Positions 19,773 through 29,157 of a stretch of 64,000 nucleotides of DNA are shown piece by piece. The notes beneath the pieces are model-generated. The model searched no databases and was not told where the DNA came from. It was given only the letters and a program-made list of their open reading frames with translations. Source of the stretch: Candidatus Raymondbacteria bacterium RIFOXYA2_FULL_49_16 (GTDB lineage Bacteria > Fibrobacterota > OXYB2-FULL-49-7 > XYB2-FULL-49-35); contig MFYT01000107.1 of assembly GCA_001789205.1 (NCBI GenBank), forward strand, positions 19,707-83,706. The letters are read 5' to 3'. The translations under genes were made by a program, and so were the position numbers. Each line of letters starts with the position of its first letter. Position 1 is the first letter of the stretch.

Positions 19773-20420
19773 ATGGATTTTATTTCTCTTTTCTTTTTCA
19801 AGGTCCCAGCGATCATAATCGCCCTGGTCGTCCATGAACTTGCCCATGGATGGACAGCGCGGCAGCTTGGCGACCACACGGCGGAGCGCATGGGGCGGCT
19901 GTCGTTCAACCCGCTGGCGCATCTCGATCTTCTGGGTACGGTCATGCTTTTTTTCGGCCCCTTTGGCTGGGCAAAACCGGTCCCTGTCAACCCGGTGAAT
20001 CTGCGCAATCCGAAAAAAGATATGATATGGGTCGCGCTTGCAGGCCCGCTCTCCAATGTTGTTCTTGGGTTCCTGGTCGCGTTTCTCTACACGCATTTTT
20101 TTGCCGGATATATCGCGGGACGTTCCAGGCTGCTTTTTCTGTACCTGATATATTTTAACGTGGGCATTTCTTTTTTCAACCTGCTTCCCATATACCCGCT
20201 CGATGGATCAAATATTGTCCGGGGTTTTATGAAACATGCGACTGAAGTGCGGTACATGCATGCCATGCGTTTTGTCCCTTTCATCTTCATTGTCATGATA
20301 TCAGCCGAATGGTTGCTTAATGTGCCGGTTCTCTCGTTTGTTTTGGAACCCCTCTGGACCCCCTATCGCAATTTCCTGCTGGATATCTATGGGGTAAAGG
20401 CGCTATTTTTAGGGTTATAG
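19773..20420 (+). CDS. Site-2 protease family (M50) metalloprotease
   Basis: ALVVHELAHGWTARQLGD HExxH motif, NLLPIYPLDGSNI. Confidence 0.9.
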   Translation: MDFISLFFFKVPAIIIALVVHELAHGWTARQLGDHTAERMGRLSFNPLAHLDLLGTVMLFFGPFGWAKPVPVNPVNLRNPKKDMIWVALAGPLSNVVLGFLVAFLYTHFFAGYIAGRSRLLFLYLIYFNVGISFFNLLPIYPLDGSNIVRGFMKHATEVRYMHAMRFVPFIFIVMISAEWLLNVPVLSFVLEPLWTPYRNFLLDIYGVKALFLGL

Positions 20421-20441
20421 AAACAATAATCAGGAGCTGCC

Positions 20442-21425
20442 ATGAAACTGACCCCAAAACGATTTGACGCAATTTTTAACAAAATACAGGGCGCAAAGAT
20501 TGTCGTGGCCGGTGATATTATCGTTGACCGCTATGTATGGGGAGACGTTGATCGTATTTCCCAGGAAGCTCCTGTCCCGGTTGTGGGGGTCAGGAAAGAG
20601 ACGCTCCGTCCGGGCGGCGGTTCAAATGTCGCCAACAACCTGCGCGCCCTTGGCGCACGGCCTGTGTGCGTTGGCGTGGTAGGAAACGACCATGCGGGCA
20701 GGGAATTCAAGCTGTTGCTCAAGAAACAGGATATCGATATCCGGGGAATCGCGGTTGATCGGTCCCGCCCCACAACGGTAAAAACCCGTATTATCGCCCA
20801 CAACCAACAGATGATCCGGATAGACAGTGAAGCGACCCGGGAACTCTCCTTGACAATGGAAAACATCCTGACGCGCATGGTGATAAAAAACCTTGCAGGC
20901 GCGCGCGGTCTTATCATTTCCGATTATGCAAAAGGAGTGGTGACCAGGGGATTTATACGCGCCATAGTATCCTATGCCAGGAAAAAGGGGCTTTTTATAG
21001 CCGTTGATCCCAAGGAAAAGCACATTGACGCCTATGCGGGGGTCTCAATTATCACGCCGAACCACAAGGAGGCGGGAAACGCAACCGGCATTCCGATTAT
21101 TGACGATGCAACACTGCGCAGGGCCGGGGCAAAGCTTGTAAAGGACCTCTCATTGCCTGCCTGCCTTATCACCCTTGGCGAAAATGGCATGGCGCTCTTC
21201 TCGGAAAAAGACCCGCTGGTAAAAATACCCACGGTTGCGCGCGAAGTATTCGATGTCACGGGCGCGGGCGACACGGTCATCAGCGTTTTTACAGCCGCGG
21301 TTGCCGGAGGCGCCACGCTCCACGAGGCCGCGGTCATTGCCAACCATGCTGCGGGCATTGTGATACGGGAAGTGGGCACTGCGATCGCCCTTCCAGCCCA
21401 GATACGCGCCGCAATGTTCGGCTGA
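20442..21425 (+). CDS. D-glycero-beta-D-manno-heptose-7-phosphate kinase-like PfkB-family kinase (RfaE domain I)
   Basis: VVAGDIIVDRYVWGDVDRISQEAPVPVV, RPGGGSNVANNLRALGA, DVTGAGDTVISVFTAAVAGGA. Confidence 0.88.
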   Translation: MKLTPKRFDAIFNKIQGAKIVVAGDIIVDRYVWGDVDRISQEAPVPVVGVRKETLRPGGGSNVANNLRALGARPVCVGVVGNDHAGREFKLLLKKQDIDIRGIAVDRSRPTTVKTRIIAHNQQMIRIDSEATRELSLTMENILTRMVIKNLAGARGLIISDYAKGVVTRGFIRAIVSYARKKGLFIAVDPKEKHIDAYAGVSIITPNHKEAGNATGIPIIDDATLRRAGAKLVKDLSLPACLITLGENGMALFSEKDPLVKIPTVAREVFDVTGAGDTVISVFTAAVAGGATLHEAAVIANHAAGIVIREVGTAIALPAQIRAAMFG

Positions 21426-21435
21426 CCTACGCCTC

Positions 21436-22941
21436 TTAATCTTTCTTCTTTTCCCTGATTTTGATCCCAACAAAGAAATTGTCTTTTCCCCGTTTCACAT
21501 ACATGAGAAGCGACTGTCCAACAGAGGCTTTTTTAACAGCTGAGTGGTAATCAGAAGCGTTTTTAATGTCAGCATTGTTAATTTTTTGGATTAGGTCCCC
21601 AACGCGCAGGTCGGTGTTGCCGGCGGAGCTCTTCATTGAGATGCCGGTTATAAGCGCGCCTTTGTCGTCCCCTTCAAGGCCATATTGCTGGGCAAGGTCA
21701 GGGGTCATGTCGCGCACAGCCAGACCAATGAGGTCCTCTGCGCCTGCCTCATCCGATACTGCGCCTTGTTCCGCGCCGGATGGCAGTTCGGCAAGGACCA
21801 CCTTCAGGTGTTTTTCCTTTTTTTCACGTACAACGGTGACGTCTATTTTAGTATTGGGCGCTGTGTTTCCAATCAGGTCTTTCAGATGGTCTTTGTCCTG
21901 GATTTTTGTTCCATCCACGGCAATAAGGGCGTCGCCGTTTTTGATCCCTGCTTTGTCAGCCGGAGAACCCGCGAGCACTTTCTGTACAAGAATACCAGAG
22001 TTATCTTTTAGTCCAAGGGCCTCGGCCATGGTATTGTCAATGGGCTGCATGACAACACCCAGCCAGCCGCGCGATACCTTGCCGACATAGATGAGGTCTT
22101 CCATGACCTTGCGGGCCATGTTTATGGGAATGGCGAATCCAATGCCCACATTGCCTCCCGAACGGGACATAATGGCCGTATTGATGCCGATGACTTCGCC
22201 TTTCAGGTTCACTAATGCGCCGCCGCTGTTGCCTGGGTTTATTGAGGCGTCGGTCTGAATGAAATTTTCGTACCGATTAATGCCTGCGTTCCGGCCTTTT
22301 GCCGAGACAATGCCCGCGGTCACGGTCTGCGAAAGCTGTTTGGAAAAAGGGTTGCCAATGGCCAGGACCCATTCGCCAACTTCCACTGAATCGGAATTTC
22401 CCAAGGCAGCTACGGGAAGGTCCTTGACGCTCTCTTTCAATTTTAGAACAGCCACATCAGCAAGGGTATCGGTACCAATTATGTCCGCTTCAATGTCCTT
22501 GTTGCCGGGCAAGGAAATGGTTATTTCATCCGCGCCTTCAACAACATGGTTGTTGGTGAGGATATAGCCATCTTTGCTGACGATGACGCCTGAGCCAAGT
22601 CCTTGCTGCTTGAATTCCTGTTCAGGCGCCTGCTGCTGGGGACGGCGACCGGGATTTTGCTGGTCAAAGGGAGTGCCGAAGAAGAAGTCGAATGGATTGC
22701 CGTACATATTCGGGTACGCCTGGCGCTTAAGTATCTTCTGGCTGGTTACGCTGACCACGGACGATTTCACGAATTTCGCCACCTCGACAAACGCGATACT
22801 TGCGGCCTTGGCATTGGGCGCCTGCGTGGAGAGCGTCTTGGACGAACCAAAGGTAATGCTTCCTTTGGCCGGCCGTTCCGTTGACAATGCGTTTCCGGCA
22901 AGCAGGCAAGCAACGATACAAGCACAGAGGATACTGTTCAT
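21436..22941 (-). CDS. DegP/HtrA (Do family) serine protease with two PDZ domains
   Basis: Signal peptide; YILTNNHVVEGADEI, DVAVLKL, INPGNSGGALVNLKGEVIGIN; two PDZ regions. Confidence 0.93.
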   Translation of the reverse strand: MNSILCACIVACLLAGNALSTERPAKGSITFGSSKTLSTQAPNAKAASIAFVEVAKFVKSSVVSVTSQKILKRQAYPNMYGNPFDFFFGTPFDQQNPGRRPQQQAPEQEFKQQGLGSGVIVSKDGYILTNNHVVEGADEITISLPGNKDIEADIIGTDTLADVAVLKLKESVKDLPVAALGNSDSVEVGEWVLAIGNPFSKQLSQTVTAGIVSAKGRNAGINRYENFIQTDASINPGNSGGALVNLKGEVIGINTAIMSRSGGNVGIGFAIPINMARKVMEDLIYVGKVSRGWLGVVMQPIDNTMAEALGLKDNSGILVQKVLAGSPADKAGIKNGDALIAVDGTKIQDKDHLKDLIGNTAPNTKIDVTVVREKKEKHLKVVLAELPSGAEQGAVSDEAGAEDLIGLAVRDMTPDLAQQYGLEGDDKGALITGISMKSSAGNTDLRVGDLIQKINNADIKNASDYHSAVKKASVGQSLLMYVKRGKDNFFVGIKIREKKKD

Positions 22942-23061
22942 TGTTGAACCTCCTGTTGAAGGGAAATGTTATATTTGGCTTTAATTAAACTATTTTTAAT
23001 ACAAGAAGGTCGCATAAGTGTCCGATATATATGCATGCACTATAAAGATAGTAATTTATTT

Positions 23062-23712
23062 ATGAAACATATGATTTACACGCTATTGGTGATGTGCATT
23101 GCCGGGGCGGTGTGTTTCACCTGCGCCCAGGATGGAGATACCCAGCAACAGGAAGACCTCAGGATTCTTCTTGATATGCAGGACGGAAAAAAAAGCGCTC
23201 CCGCGACCGTGCAAAGGGACACTGCGCGCAAGGATACCGCCCGGGCAAAGCGCGCCATTGCGCCTGCCGCAGGATTCAAGGACGGTCCGGCCAATACCAT
23301 GATCTATTCGGTCGATTCCACCGCGGGTATGCGCATGAAGGTTCTGGGAGAGGGGTTTATACAGAAGGAAAAAAAGGATTCTTCCATGAGCCCCGTGTTC
23401 GGCCTCAATACCATCAACATCAGGGAAATGAAGTTTCCGCCCAAGCCAAATTGCGGGACCTTGCCGCCGGTCTGGTCGGAACGGTATTTCATGAAATACG
23501 AGGGCCGTGTTTCGGTGACTATTGTCGCGGGCGACAGTGCCGTGCGGAAACTTACCGAGGAAACCCAGCGTCCAGGATCGTACGGAGTCTATTGGGACGG
23601 CGTTGACGAACGGGGCGCCAAGGTATTCGGTGAATTTGAATGCAGGATAACCACGATGCTGTCGAACCAGAACGAGAAGGTCCAGGCTTTCAAGATAAAA
23701 GTTGAAAAATAG
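23062..23712 (+). CDS. Secreted protein with C-terminal FlgD-Ig-like fold
   Basis: Signal peptide MKHMIYTLLVMCIAGAVCFTCAQ; C-terminus RPGSYGVYWDGVDERGAKVFGEFECRITT. Confidence 0.55.
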   Translation: MKHMIYTLLVMCIAGAVCFTCAQDGDTQQQEDLRILLDMQDGKKSAPATVQRDTARKDTARAKRAIAPAAGFKDGPANTMIYSVDSTAGMRMKVLGEGFIQKEKKDSSMSPVFGLNTINIREMKFPPKPNCGTLPPVWSERYFMKYEGRVSVTIVAGDSAVRKLTEETQRPGSYGVYWDGVDERGAKVFGEFECRITTMLSNQNEKVQAFKIKVEK

Positions 23713-23726
23713 CGGGTTGAAAAACC

Positions 23727-24677
23727 ATGACTCTGTTGTCAGTATTGCCGTTGATTATATGCGGTTTGCTCGCCGGGGGCGCGGCCGCCTCCCAGCCCCC
23801 TGAAATCAGCAATGTCAAGGCTGAACAGCGCAGGTTGCAGGAGGTCGTGGATATCTACTTTGACGTCATTGATCCTGACAGCAGGATCGTGCATGTAACC
23901 TTTCTGGGGTCGTCAGATAACGGCGTTTCCTGGAACATACCCATTGTCTCGGTCGAAGGTGATACGGGGATTATAACCACCGGCCGGAAAAAACACGTCT
24001 TGTGGCGCGTTGGAAAAGACTGGCCCAATCAATACAGTACGGCTTTCAGGGTGAAAGTGCAGGCCCGTGACCGCATTTGCCCCCCCACGGGCGATGAGGG
24101 AATGGCGTATATTCCCGAAGGAACTTATATGGTCAATGGCAAGGAGGTGCGTCTGCGGGAGTTTTGCATCGATAAATGGGAATATCCCAATATCCGCGGC
24201 GCATACCCCGAGGTCTTTGTCACGTACGACGAGGCGGTTGACTCGTGCCGGGCGCTGGGAAAGATTTTGTGCAGCGAAGCGCAGTGGGAGGCCGCATGCG
24301 CGGGACTGCGCAGGAGCGTCTATCCCTATGGCAGGGATTATTCTGTGACTAAATGCAATACCATGGGAGATTCCATCAATCTGATAGGCGATGATATTAC
24401 GTGCATCAGTCAATATGCCGTGTACGATCTGTCGGGCAATGTGTTTGAATGGGTGGCGGACTGGTATGAAGAAGACGCTTTTGCCGAAAAGAAGAACGAT
24501 GAAGAGAAGAAGCGGGTTGCGTCAATCAGATACCGTTCTATGCGCGGCGGAAATTACCATTTGGGCGAGGTCTATTCATCCTGCTCACACCGCCAATGGG
24601 AATTGCCCGGCAACGCGAACGGTAATACCGGGTTCAGGTGTTGTTTCAATTTTGACGCCTATTTCAAACGCCGATAG
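23727..24677 (+). CDS. Secreted formylglycine-generating-enzyme (SUMF1/FGE)-domain protein with N-terminal Ig-like domain
   Basis: Signal peptide; MAYIPEGTYMVNGKEV, LCSEAQWEAACAG, YDLSGNVFEWVADW, MRGGNYHLG…NTGFRCC. Confidence 0.82.
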   Translation: MTLLSVLPLIICGLLAGGAAASQPPEISNVKAEQRRLQEVVDIYFDVIDPDSRIVHVTFLGSSDNGVSWNIPIVSVEGDTGIITTGRKKHVLWRVGKDWPNQYSTAFRVKVQARDRICPPTGDEGMAYIPEGTYMVNGKEVRLREFCIDKWEYPNIRGAYPEVFVTYDEAVDSCRALGKILCSEAQWEAACAGLRRSVYPYGRDYSVTKCNTMGDSINLIGDDITCISQYAVYDLSGNVFEWVADWYEEDAFAEKKNDEEKKRVASIRYRSMRGGNYHLGEVYSSCSHRQWELPGNANGNTGFRCCFNFDAYFKRR

Positions 24678-24687
24678 CCAACGGCCA

Positions 24688-25329
24688 TCAGGCCGCGATG
24701 TCTATTGCCGGCTGAACGCTTTGCTGGGTATTCTGCGCCGCCAGGTCCTGTTCATATTTGTCCAGTTTCTGCATAGTGAGATCATAGGTCTTCTGGATGA
24801 GTTTTCCCACAGGACCGGGAAGATTGCCCAGTATGTCCTTTGCCTGTTTGAAACCCTCTTCAATCGCGCCTTTAATGGTCTTAAAGAACTCGGAGTTCTC
24901 TCCGGAAAAAGAGGAGAGAAAAGATGTTGCGAAGTCAACGATACGCTGGGACGTATTGTCGGCGTTCCAGTATTCGGGCATTTTTGCCTCGAGTGCCGCC
25001 ACTTCAGGATCTTCTTCAGGCGTAACCTCGCCACCCTGGGACTTAATAAACGCCCGGATGATCTGTTCTTTGTAATCCATTAATTCCTGGTTAAGAGATG
25101 TGCGAAGTTTTTCCGCTTCATCGGGCGAGAGGATCATGGTCTTTTTTTCCGCATTCGGTTCGGCCGCAGCGGCCAGCGTCATTTCGCTTTTGGAATAGCT
25201 GATTTCCAAAGAGTCCCCCTCTTTGGTAGTTACGTTCAATGTCGCTGATTCGTTTTTGTAATTCATTGTTTTATAATAAGATACGGAAGGTGAGATTGAA
25301 GAGGAATTCTGTACAAGGGCGGTTTCCAT
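24688..25329 (-). CDS. DUF5610-like hypothetical protein
   Basis: C-terminal half NTSQRIVDFATSFLSSFSGENSEFFKTIKGAIEEGFKQAKDILGNLPGPVGKLIQKTYDLTMQKLDKYEQD. Confidence 0.6.
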   Translation of the reverse strand: METALVQNSSSISPSVSYYKTMNYKNESATLNVTTKEGDSLEISYSKSEMTLAAAAEPNAEKKTMILSPDEAEKLRTSLNQELMDYKEQIIRAFIKSQGGEVTPEEDPEVAALEAKMPEYWNADNTSQRIVDFATSFLSSFSGENSEFFKTIKGAIEEGFKQAKDILGNLPGPVGKLIQKTYDLTMQKLDKYEQDLAAQNTQQSVQPAIDIAA

Positions 25330-25363
25330 GGTAATCTCCTTTTTTCTTTTGTTTCAGTAAAGA

Positions 25364-25391
25364 CTATCGGTAATATTAAAAAATTCCTTTA
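25364..25391 (-). promoter_or_regulatory. Putative sigma28-like promoter for the DUF5610-like gene (TAAA-N16-ACCGATAG)
   Basis: Minus-strand CTAAAGGAATTTTTTAATATTACCGATAG; followed by AAGGAGATTACCATG. Confidence 0.55.
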
Positions 25392-25460
25392 GGCTTTTCT
25401 TTAAGTTTGTATTTTTAAGTATGGGAAATGGACATGGTATCAGGGCGCTTTTTTCGTAAC

Positions 25461-25488
25461 TAAAGATAATGTAACGAGTTGCCGATAA
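25461..25488 (+). promoter_or_regulatory. Putative sigma28-like promoter (TAAA-N16-GCCGATAA)
   Basis: TAAAGATAATGTAACGAGTTGCCGATAA; -10 element identical to the FliA consensus GCCGATAA. Confidence 0.55.
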
Positions 25489-25501
25489 AGTAGGTATAGC
25501 T

Positions 25502-26752
25502 ATGGATGAAAAAATAGTTTCCGCTATCAAGAATGTACCTGGGGCAAGGATCATTGCCCTGGTGCTCTTTCTTTCGCTACTTGGTTCTGGTATTGGTTTG
25601 TATCTATATAACAAGCATGCGCGCGAAAAAGAGAAGATGAATTATATCGAATACATGAATAGGCAATCTCGTGAACCTGCGGCACCCGCTGCCGTGGAAG
25701 AGCGTATGAACGAGGCGGTCTTTAATCTTGATACTCACCGTCGCATGGCCCTCTCGTTTTTTGACCAGAAACAGTACGCCCAGGCAATCCGCCATTTTGA
25801 GCTGGTTGTAGATCCCAAGGACGTCATTTTTGTTGAAGAGAACAAAGACCTTTGTTTCATGCTTGCTGATTGTTATATAGAAACCCGTCAGACCGATAAA
25901 GCCATTGCGTACCTTAATCAGCTGGAAGAAGTGCTGAAGGAGTCGCCTGATGTACTTTCCCGGCTCGGCAAGGCATGGTATTATGCCGGAGATAAGCCCA
26001 AGGCAGCGGAAATTTTCAGGAAAGGGCTGAAGATAAACCCACACCACGTGGCGTGCCTTGTTTTGCTTGCGCGGGTCTATTCCGATATTGATCATACCCG
26101 TCCTGACATACCCCAGCTGTTCCACAAGGCGATTGCGGCGGATTCTGGTTCCATCCCAGCGTACTATTATTTTGGCGTGTATCAGAGTAACCGGGGCGAC
26201 TATGCGCACGCCATTGAAAACTTTTCCCGGGCGCTCAAGATAAACCCCTTTCATTCCCCCTCGATCGCGCACATGGGTATCGTATACTACTACTTGCACG
26301 AATATGCCAAAGCCAAGGAACGGTACGAACTGGCGCTTTCGATAAATCCCTCCGACTATAACACCATGTACAATCTAGGCGAGCTCTATTTTTCCGCCAT
26401 GAACGACCCGGCCAACGCCTATATTTGCTTCAACAGGACCCAGGAACTCTCTCCCAACCATTTTCTCGCTGTTAAGAAGATGGGGGTCATAGCCCTGAAC
26501 AACAGGAATTACAAAGAGGCGTGCAGGTTGTTGGACCGCGCCGCGAATATCCGTGATCGGGAGCGCGTTTTCCAACCTGATTCACTTTCTTTCGATACCG
26601 AGCTTGTTGATGTTCTTATCTTGAACGCCACCGCGCTTGAGGCGCTGGGACGGATCGATGACGCAAAGGAAAAACTGCGCGCAGCGATCAAGGAGGACCC
26701 CCTCAATCAGATTGCCCGCCACAAGCTGCAGCTTCTCTCCAGAAACGGGTAA
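25502..26752 (+). CDS. Membrane-anchored TPR-repeat protein
   Basis: N-terminal TM segment IIALVLFLSLLGSGIGLYLY; repeated TPR helices (e.g. SIPAYYYFGVYQSNRGDYAHAIENFSRALKINP). Confidence 0.85.
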   Translation: MDEKIVSAIKNVPGARIIALVLFLSLLGSGIGLYLYNKHAREKEKMNYIEYMNRQSREPAAPAAVEERMNEAVFNLDTHRRMALSFFDQKQYAQAIRHFELVVDPKDVIFVEENKDLCFMLADCYIETRQTDKAIAYLNQLEEVLKESPDVLSRLGKAWYYAGDKPKAAEIFRKGLKINPHHVACLVLLARVYSDIDHTRPDIPQLFHKAIAADSGSIPAYYYFGVYQSNRGDYAHAIENFSRALKINPFHSPSIAHMGIVYYYLHEYAKAKERYELALSINPSDYNTMYNLGELYFSAMNDPANAYICFNRTQELSPNHFLAVKKMGVIALNNRNYKEACRLLDRAANIRDRERVFQPDSLSFDTELVDVLILNATALEALGRIDDAKEKLRAAIKEDPLNQIARHKLQLLSRNG

Positions 26753-26786
26753 TTGCAGGTCTAGGCCTATTTCTTGAAAAAATTCC

Positions 26787-26815
26787 TTGATTTCGGCTCG
26801 TTATTTGTATATAAT
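26787..26815 (+). promoter_or_regulatory. Sigma70-type promoter for the HU gene (TTGATT-N17-TATAAT)
   Basis: Near-consensus -35, 17-nt spacer and perfect TATAAT. Confidence 0.65.
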
Positions 26816-26863
26816 TTAATAAGTTAGAACGTTTTAAGACGGGCTGTCACAAAGGAATAGACA

Positions 26864-27229
26864 ATGGCAAACGTAACAAAAAAAGATCTGGTTGAACTGA
26901 TTGCCGGGAAAACCGGGCTCACGCAGGTTGACACAAAGGTTATAGTCGAGACCCTGTTCGAGTCGGTCGCCCGTTCCCTTCAAGAGGGTAATAATATTGA
27001 AATCAGGGGCTTTGGCCGGTTCAAGATAAAAAAGAAGAAGGAGCGTGTGGCCCGCAATCCGCGTACCGGCGCTTCGGTCAACGTCAAGGAAGGGCTCAAA
27101 CCTATTTTCGAGGCGAGCAAGGAACTCAAGATCAAGATCAACGAGAAACGCCGCAGTTCGCAGTCCCGCGTCACCGGCGGCGATGACGTGAAGTCTTCGG
27201 GCGACAAACCCTCGGAACCCATCTATTGA
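26864..27229 (+). CDS. HU/IHF-family DNA-binding protein
   Basis: TKKDLVELIAGKTGLTQVDTKVIVETLFE…IEIRGFGRFKIKKKKERVARNPRTG. Confidence 0.94.
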   Translation: MANVTKKDLVELIAGKTGLTQVDTKVIVETLFESVARSLQEGNNIEIRGFGRFKIKKKKERVARNPRTGASVNVKEGLKPIFEASKELKIKINEKRRSSQSRVTGGDDVKSSGDKPSEPIY

Positions 27230-27231
27230 TT

Positions 27232-27654
27232 ATGGCCGACATGTTTGAAAAACTTGTTTTTAAACAAGAAGACATCATCTCTTTTAAAGATGGCATTCCC
27301 GGGTTCGAGAAATTCCATTCATTTGTCGTTGTCACCCTTACCGAACACGCGCCATTTGAATGGCTCGTATGCACCGAGGACACCTCGCTCAGGTTTGTCA
27401 TCATCAACCCCCTGGCTATCGACCCTGGTTATAATCCCGACATCACCAAGACACAGCTCGAAGGACTTGGTTTCAACAGCGCCGATGACGTCCTTATCTA
27501 CGTTATCGTGACGCTGCGGACCAACCTGCTCGAATCCACGGCGAATTTTGTCGGTCCCTTGTTTATCAACAAGAAAAAGATGGTGGGCAGGCAGATCGTG
27601 GTCGATTCGGAAAAATACTCGGTGCAGGAACCGGTCATAAAAAATTCGAGGTAA
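27232..27654 (+). CDS. fliW: Flagellar assembly factor FliW
   Basis: [34 protein letters not shown]; directly upstream of csrA. Confidence 0.9.
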   Translation: MADMFEKLVFKQEDIISFKDGIPGFEKFHSFVVVTLTEHAPFEWLVCTEDTSLRFVIINPLAIDPGYNPDITKTQLEGLGFNSADDVLIYVIVTLRTNLLESTANFVGPLFINKKKMVGRQIVVDSEKYSVQEPVIKNSR

Positions 27655-27656
27655 CA

Positions 27657-27896
27657 ATGCTGGTACTAACACGGAAGTTAGGCGAATCCATACGCATCGG
27701 CGACGATATAAAAATAACGGTCGTTGAACTAGACGGCAGGCACGCAAAACTGGGGGTTGAAGCGCCAAAGCAGGTCATTGTGCACCGCGAGGAAGTATAC
27801 GAGCGCATCCAGGCCGAGAACAAGGCGGCCGCTTTGGTGCAGAAGGTCGATCTGCACGACATCGCCGAGATGTGGAAACAGAGGAAAACGAAATAG
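27657..27896 (+). CDS. csrA: Carbon storage regulator CsrA
   Basis: [51 protein letters not shown]. Confidence 0.96.
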   Translation: MLVLTRKLGESIRIGDDIKITVVELDGRHAKLGVEAPKQVIVHREEVYERIQAENKAAALVQKVDLHDIAEMWKQRKTK

Positions 27897-27917
27897 ACCG
27901 TCCTATCAACCTACAAT

Positions 27918-27957
27918 AAAAAAGCCCTGCGGGGAAAAACCTCCGCAGGGCTTTGTA
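27918..27957. terminator. Bidirectional Rho-independent terminator between csrA and the SGNH hydrolase gene
   Basis: AAAGCCCTGCGG-ggaaaaacct-CCGCAGGGCTTT, T-rich on both sides. Confidence 0.88.
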
Positions 27958-27970
27958 TTTATGCGCATGC

Positions 27971-29143
27971 TTATTTTTGCAAAATAATTTTCCTGAAATA
28001 CTGTTTGCCGCCTATTTTGACCCTGGCAATATAGACCCCCGATGGCAGTCCAGCGCCATTAAAAACAAAGCTGTAGTACGCGTTATCCCGGCGGCCATTC
28101 ACTGTATGTAAAAGATTTCCCTTTAAACTATATAGCTCAGCAGCAACAACGCTCTGATCATCAACAGTCCCATACACCGTTATCATGGTACTGGGATTGA
28201 ACGGGTTTGGGCGTACGTGTATTCCACTCTGTTCAGCCCGCATCCGGTCCTGCAGCCCCGATTCGAGCGGCTCTCCCCATACCACATAGCGGAAAATATC
28301 ATTGATTGCGATGAGCATCATATAGTTCCACGCGTTATAGAAAGATCCTCCCTCACCTCCCTGCAGGCAGGAATCAGAAAAAACCGCGCCGTTTGCTCCG
28401 CAGTTGTTGGAATGGGCCCAGTCAGAGAGCAGTCCTGTTCCGCCATGGTTCATGCACCATGTGTAGAGGTCAATAAAAGGGAGTCCCCGTTGTTCCGCGA
28501 GGATTTTGAGCTTGTTATTAAAGGGGATAAGTATCGTGTCCGCGTCATGGCCCGCTGTCCATGAAGGGTCGTCATCGTTGATGGGCGGTATGGATAAGAT
28601 GATGGGCATGACACCTACCGCGAGGAGTTTATTCAGAATGACGTTTATCTCCATTGTATCGGGCCAAGCGCACCATCCGCCGCAAACATTCACGTTGTTA
28701 GTGCCCGCCATGAGGGTTGCCACCATTGGCTTGTCCGCGGCCAGCATAGGATAAACCCATCCGTTAATCTCAAAGATTTTTGCGCCACCCTGATTGCCAT
28801 GCGCGCTGCCTTTGCAATTCTCCGGTGCAACCCAGTTGTTTTTTGCAAAGGTTGAATCTTTAAAAAACCGTATCGCCGCCTGGTTGGAAACCCCGGTTGG
28901 CGTGTGGGAAAAGGGCTCCCAGGTCCTGTTACCATAGGTATTGCTGTTACCGAGCAATGCGACCCGGTAGGTATTCCACCCCGGATTGAGCTGCCACTTT
29001 GCGTAGAGTCCTTTAAGAGTATCAATAATTGTCTGGTTAAAGACCGCGCAATAATCATCAATGTCTGTGCTGGAACCGCCGCGCAGGCCCTGTGCGTTTA
29101 TTAAAATAGTGAAACACAAGAAGAAGAGGACGATACGTTTCAT
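27971..29143 (-). CDS. Secreted SGNH/GDSL-type hydrolase with T9SS-like C-terminal sorting domain
   Basis: Signal peptide; VALLGNSNTYG block I, MAGTNNV block III, SDWAH; C-terminus HVRPNPFNPSTMITVYG…GVYIARVKIGGKQYFRKIIL. Confidence 0.8.
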   Translation of the reverse strand: MKRIVLFFLCFTILINAQGLRGGSSTDIDDYCAVFNQTIIDTLKGLYAKWQLNPGWNTYRVALLGNSNTYGNRTWEPFSHTPTGVSNQAAIRFFKDSTFAKNNWVAPENCKGSAHGNQGGAKIFEINGWVYPMLAADKPMVATLMAGTNNVNVCGGWCAWPDTMEINVILNKLLAVGVMPIILSIPPINDDDPSWTAGHDADTILIPFNNKLKILAEQRGLPFIDLYTWCMNHGGTGLLSDWAHSNNCGANGAVFSDSCLQGGEGGSFYNAWNYMMLIAINDIFRYVVWGEPLESGLQDRMRAEQSGIHVRPNPFNPSTMITVYGTVDDQSVVAAELYSLKGNLLHTVNGRRDNAYYSFVFNGAGLPSGVYIARVKIGGKQYFRKIILQK

Positions 29144-29157
29144 ACACTGTCTCCTTT

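Noticed and set aside
18092-20056. 654-aa ORF on the minus strand
   Set aside because: Fully antisense to the NodB-domain gene and the M50 protease gene, both with clear family motifs; the minus translation has no recognisable domain. Typical spurious shadow ORF in moderately GC-rich coding DNA.
24682-24695. CGGCC-atca-GGCCG inverted repeat between converging genes
   Set aside because: Short stem with no T-tract and overlapping the DUF5610-like coding end; insufficient as a terminator call.
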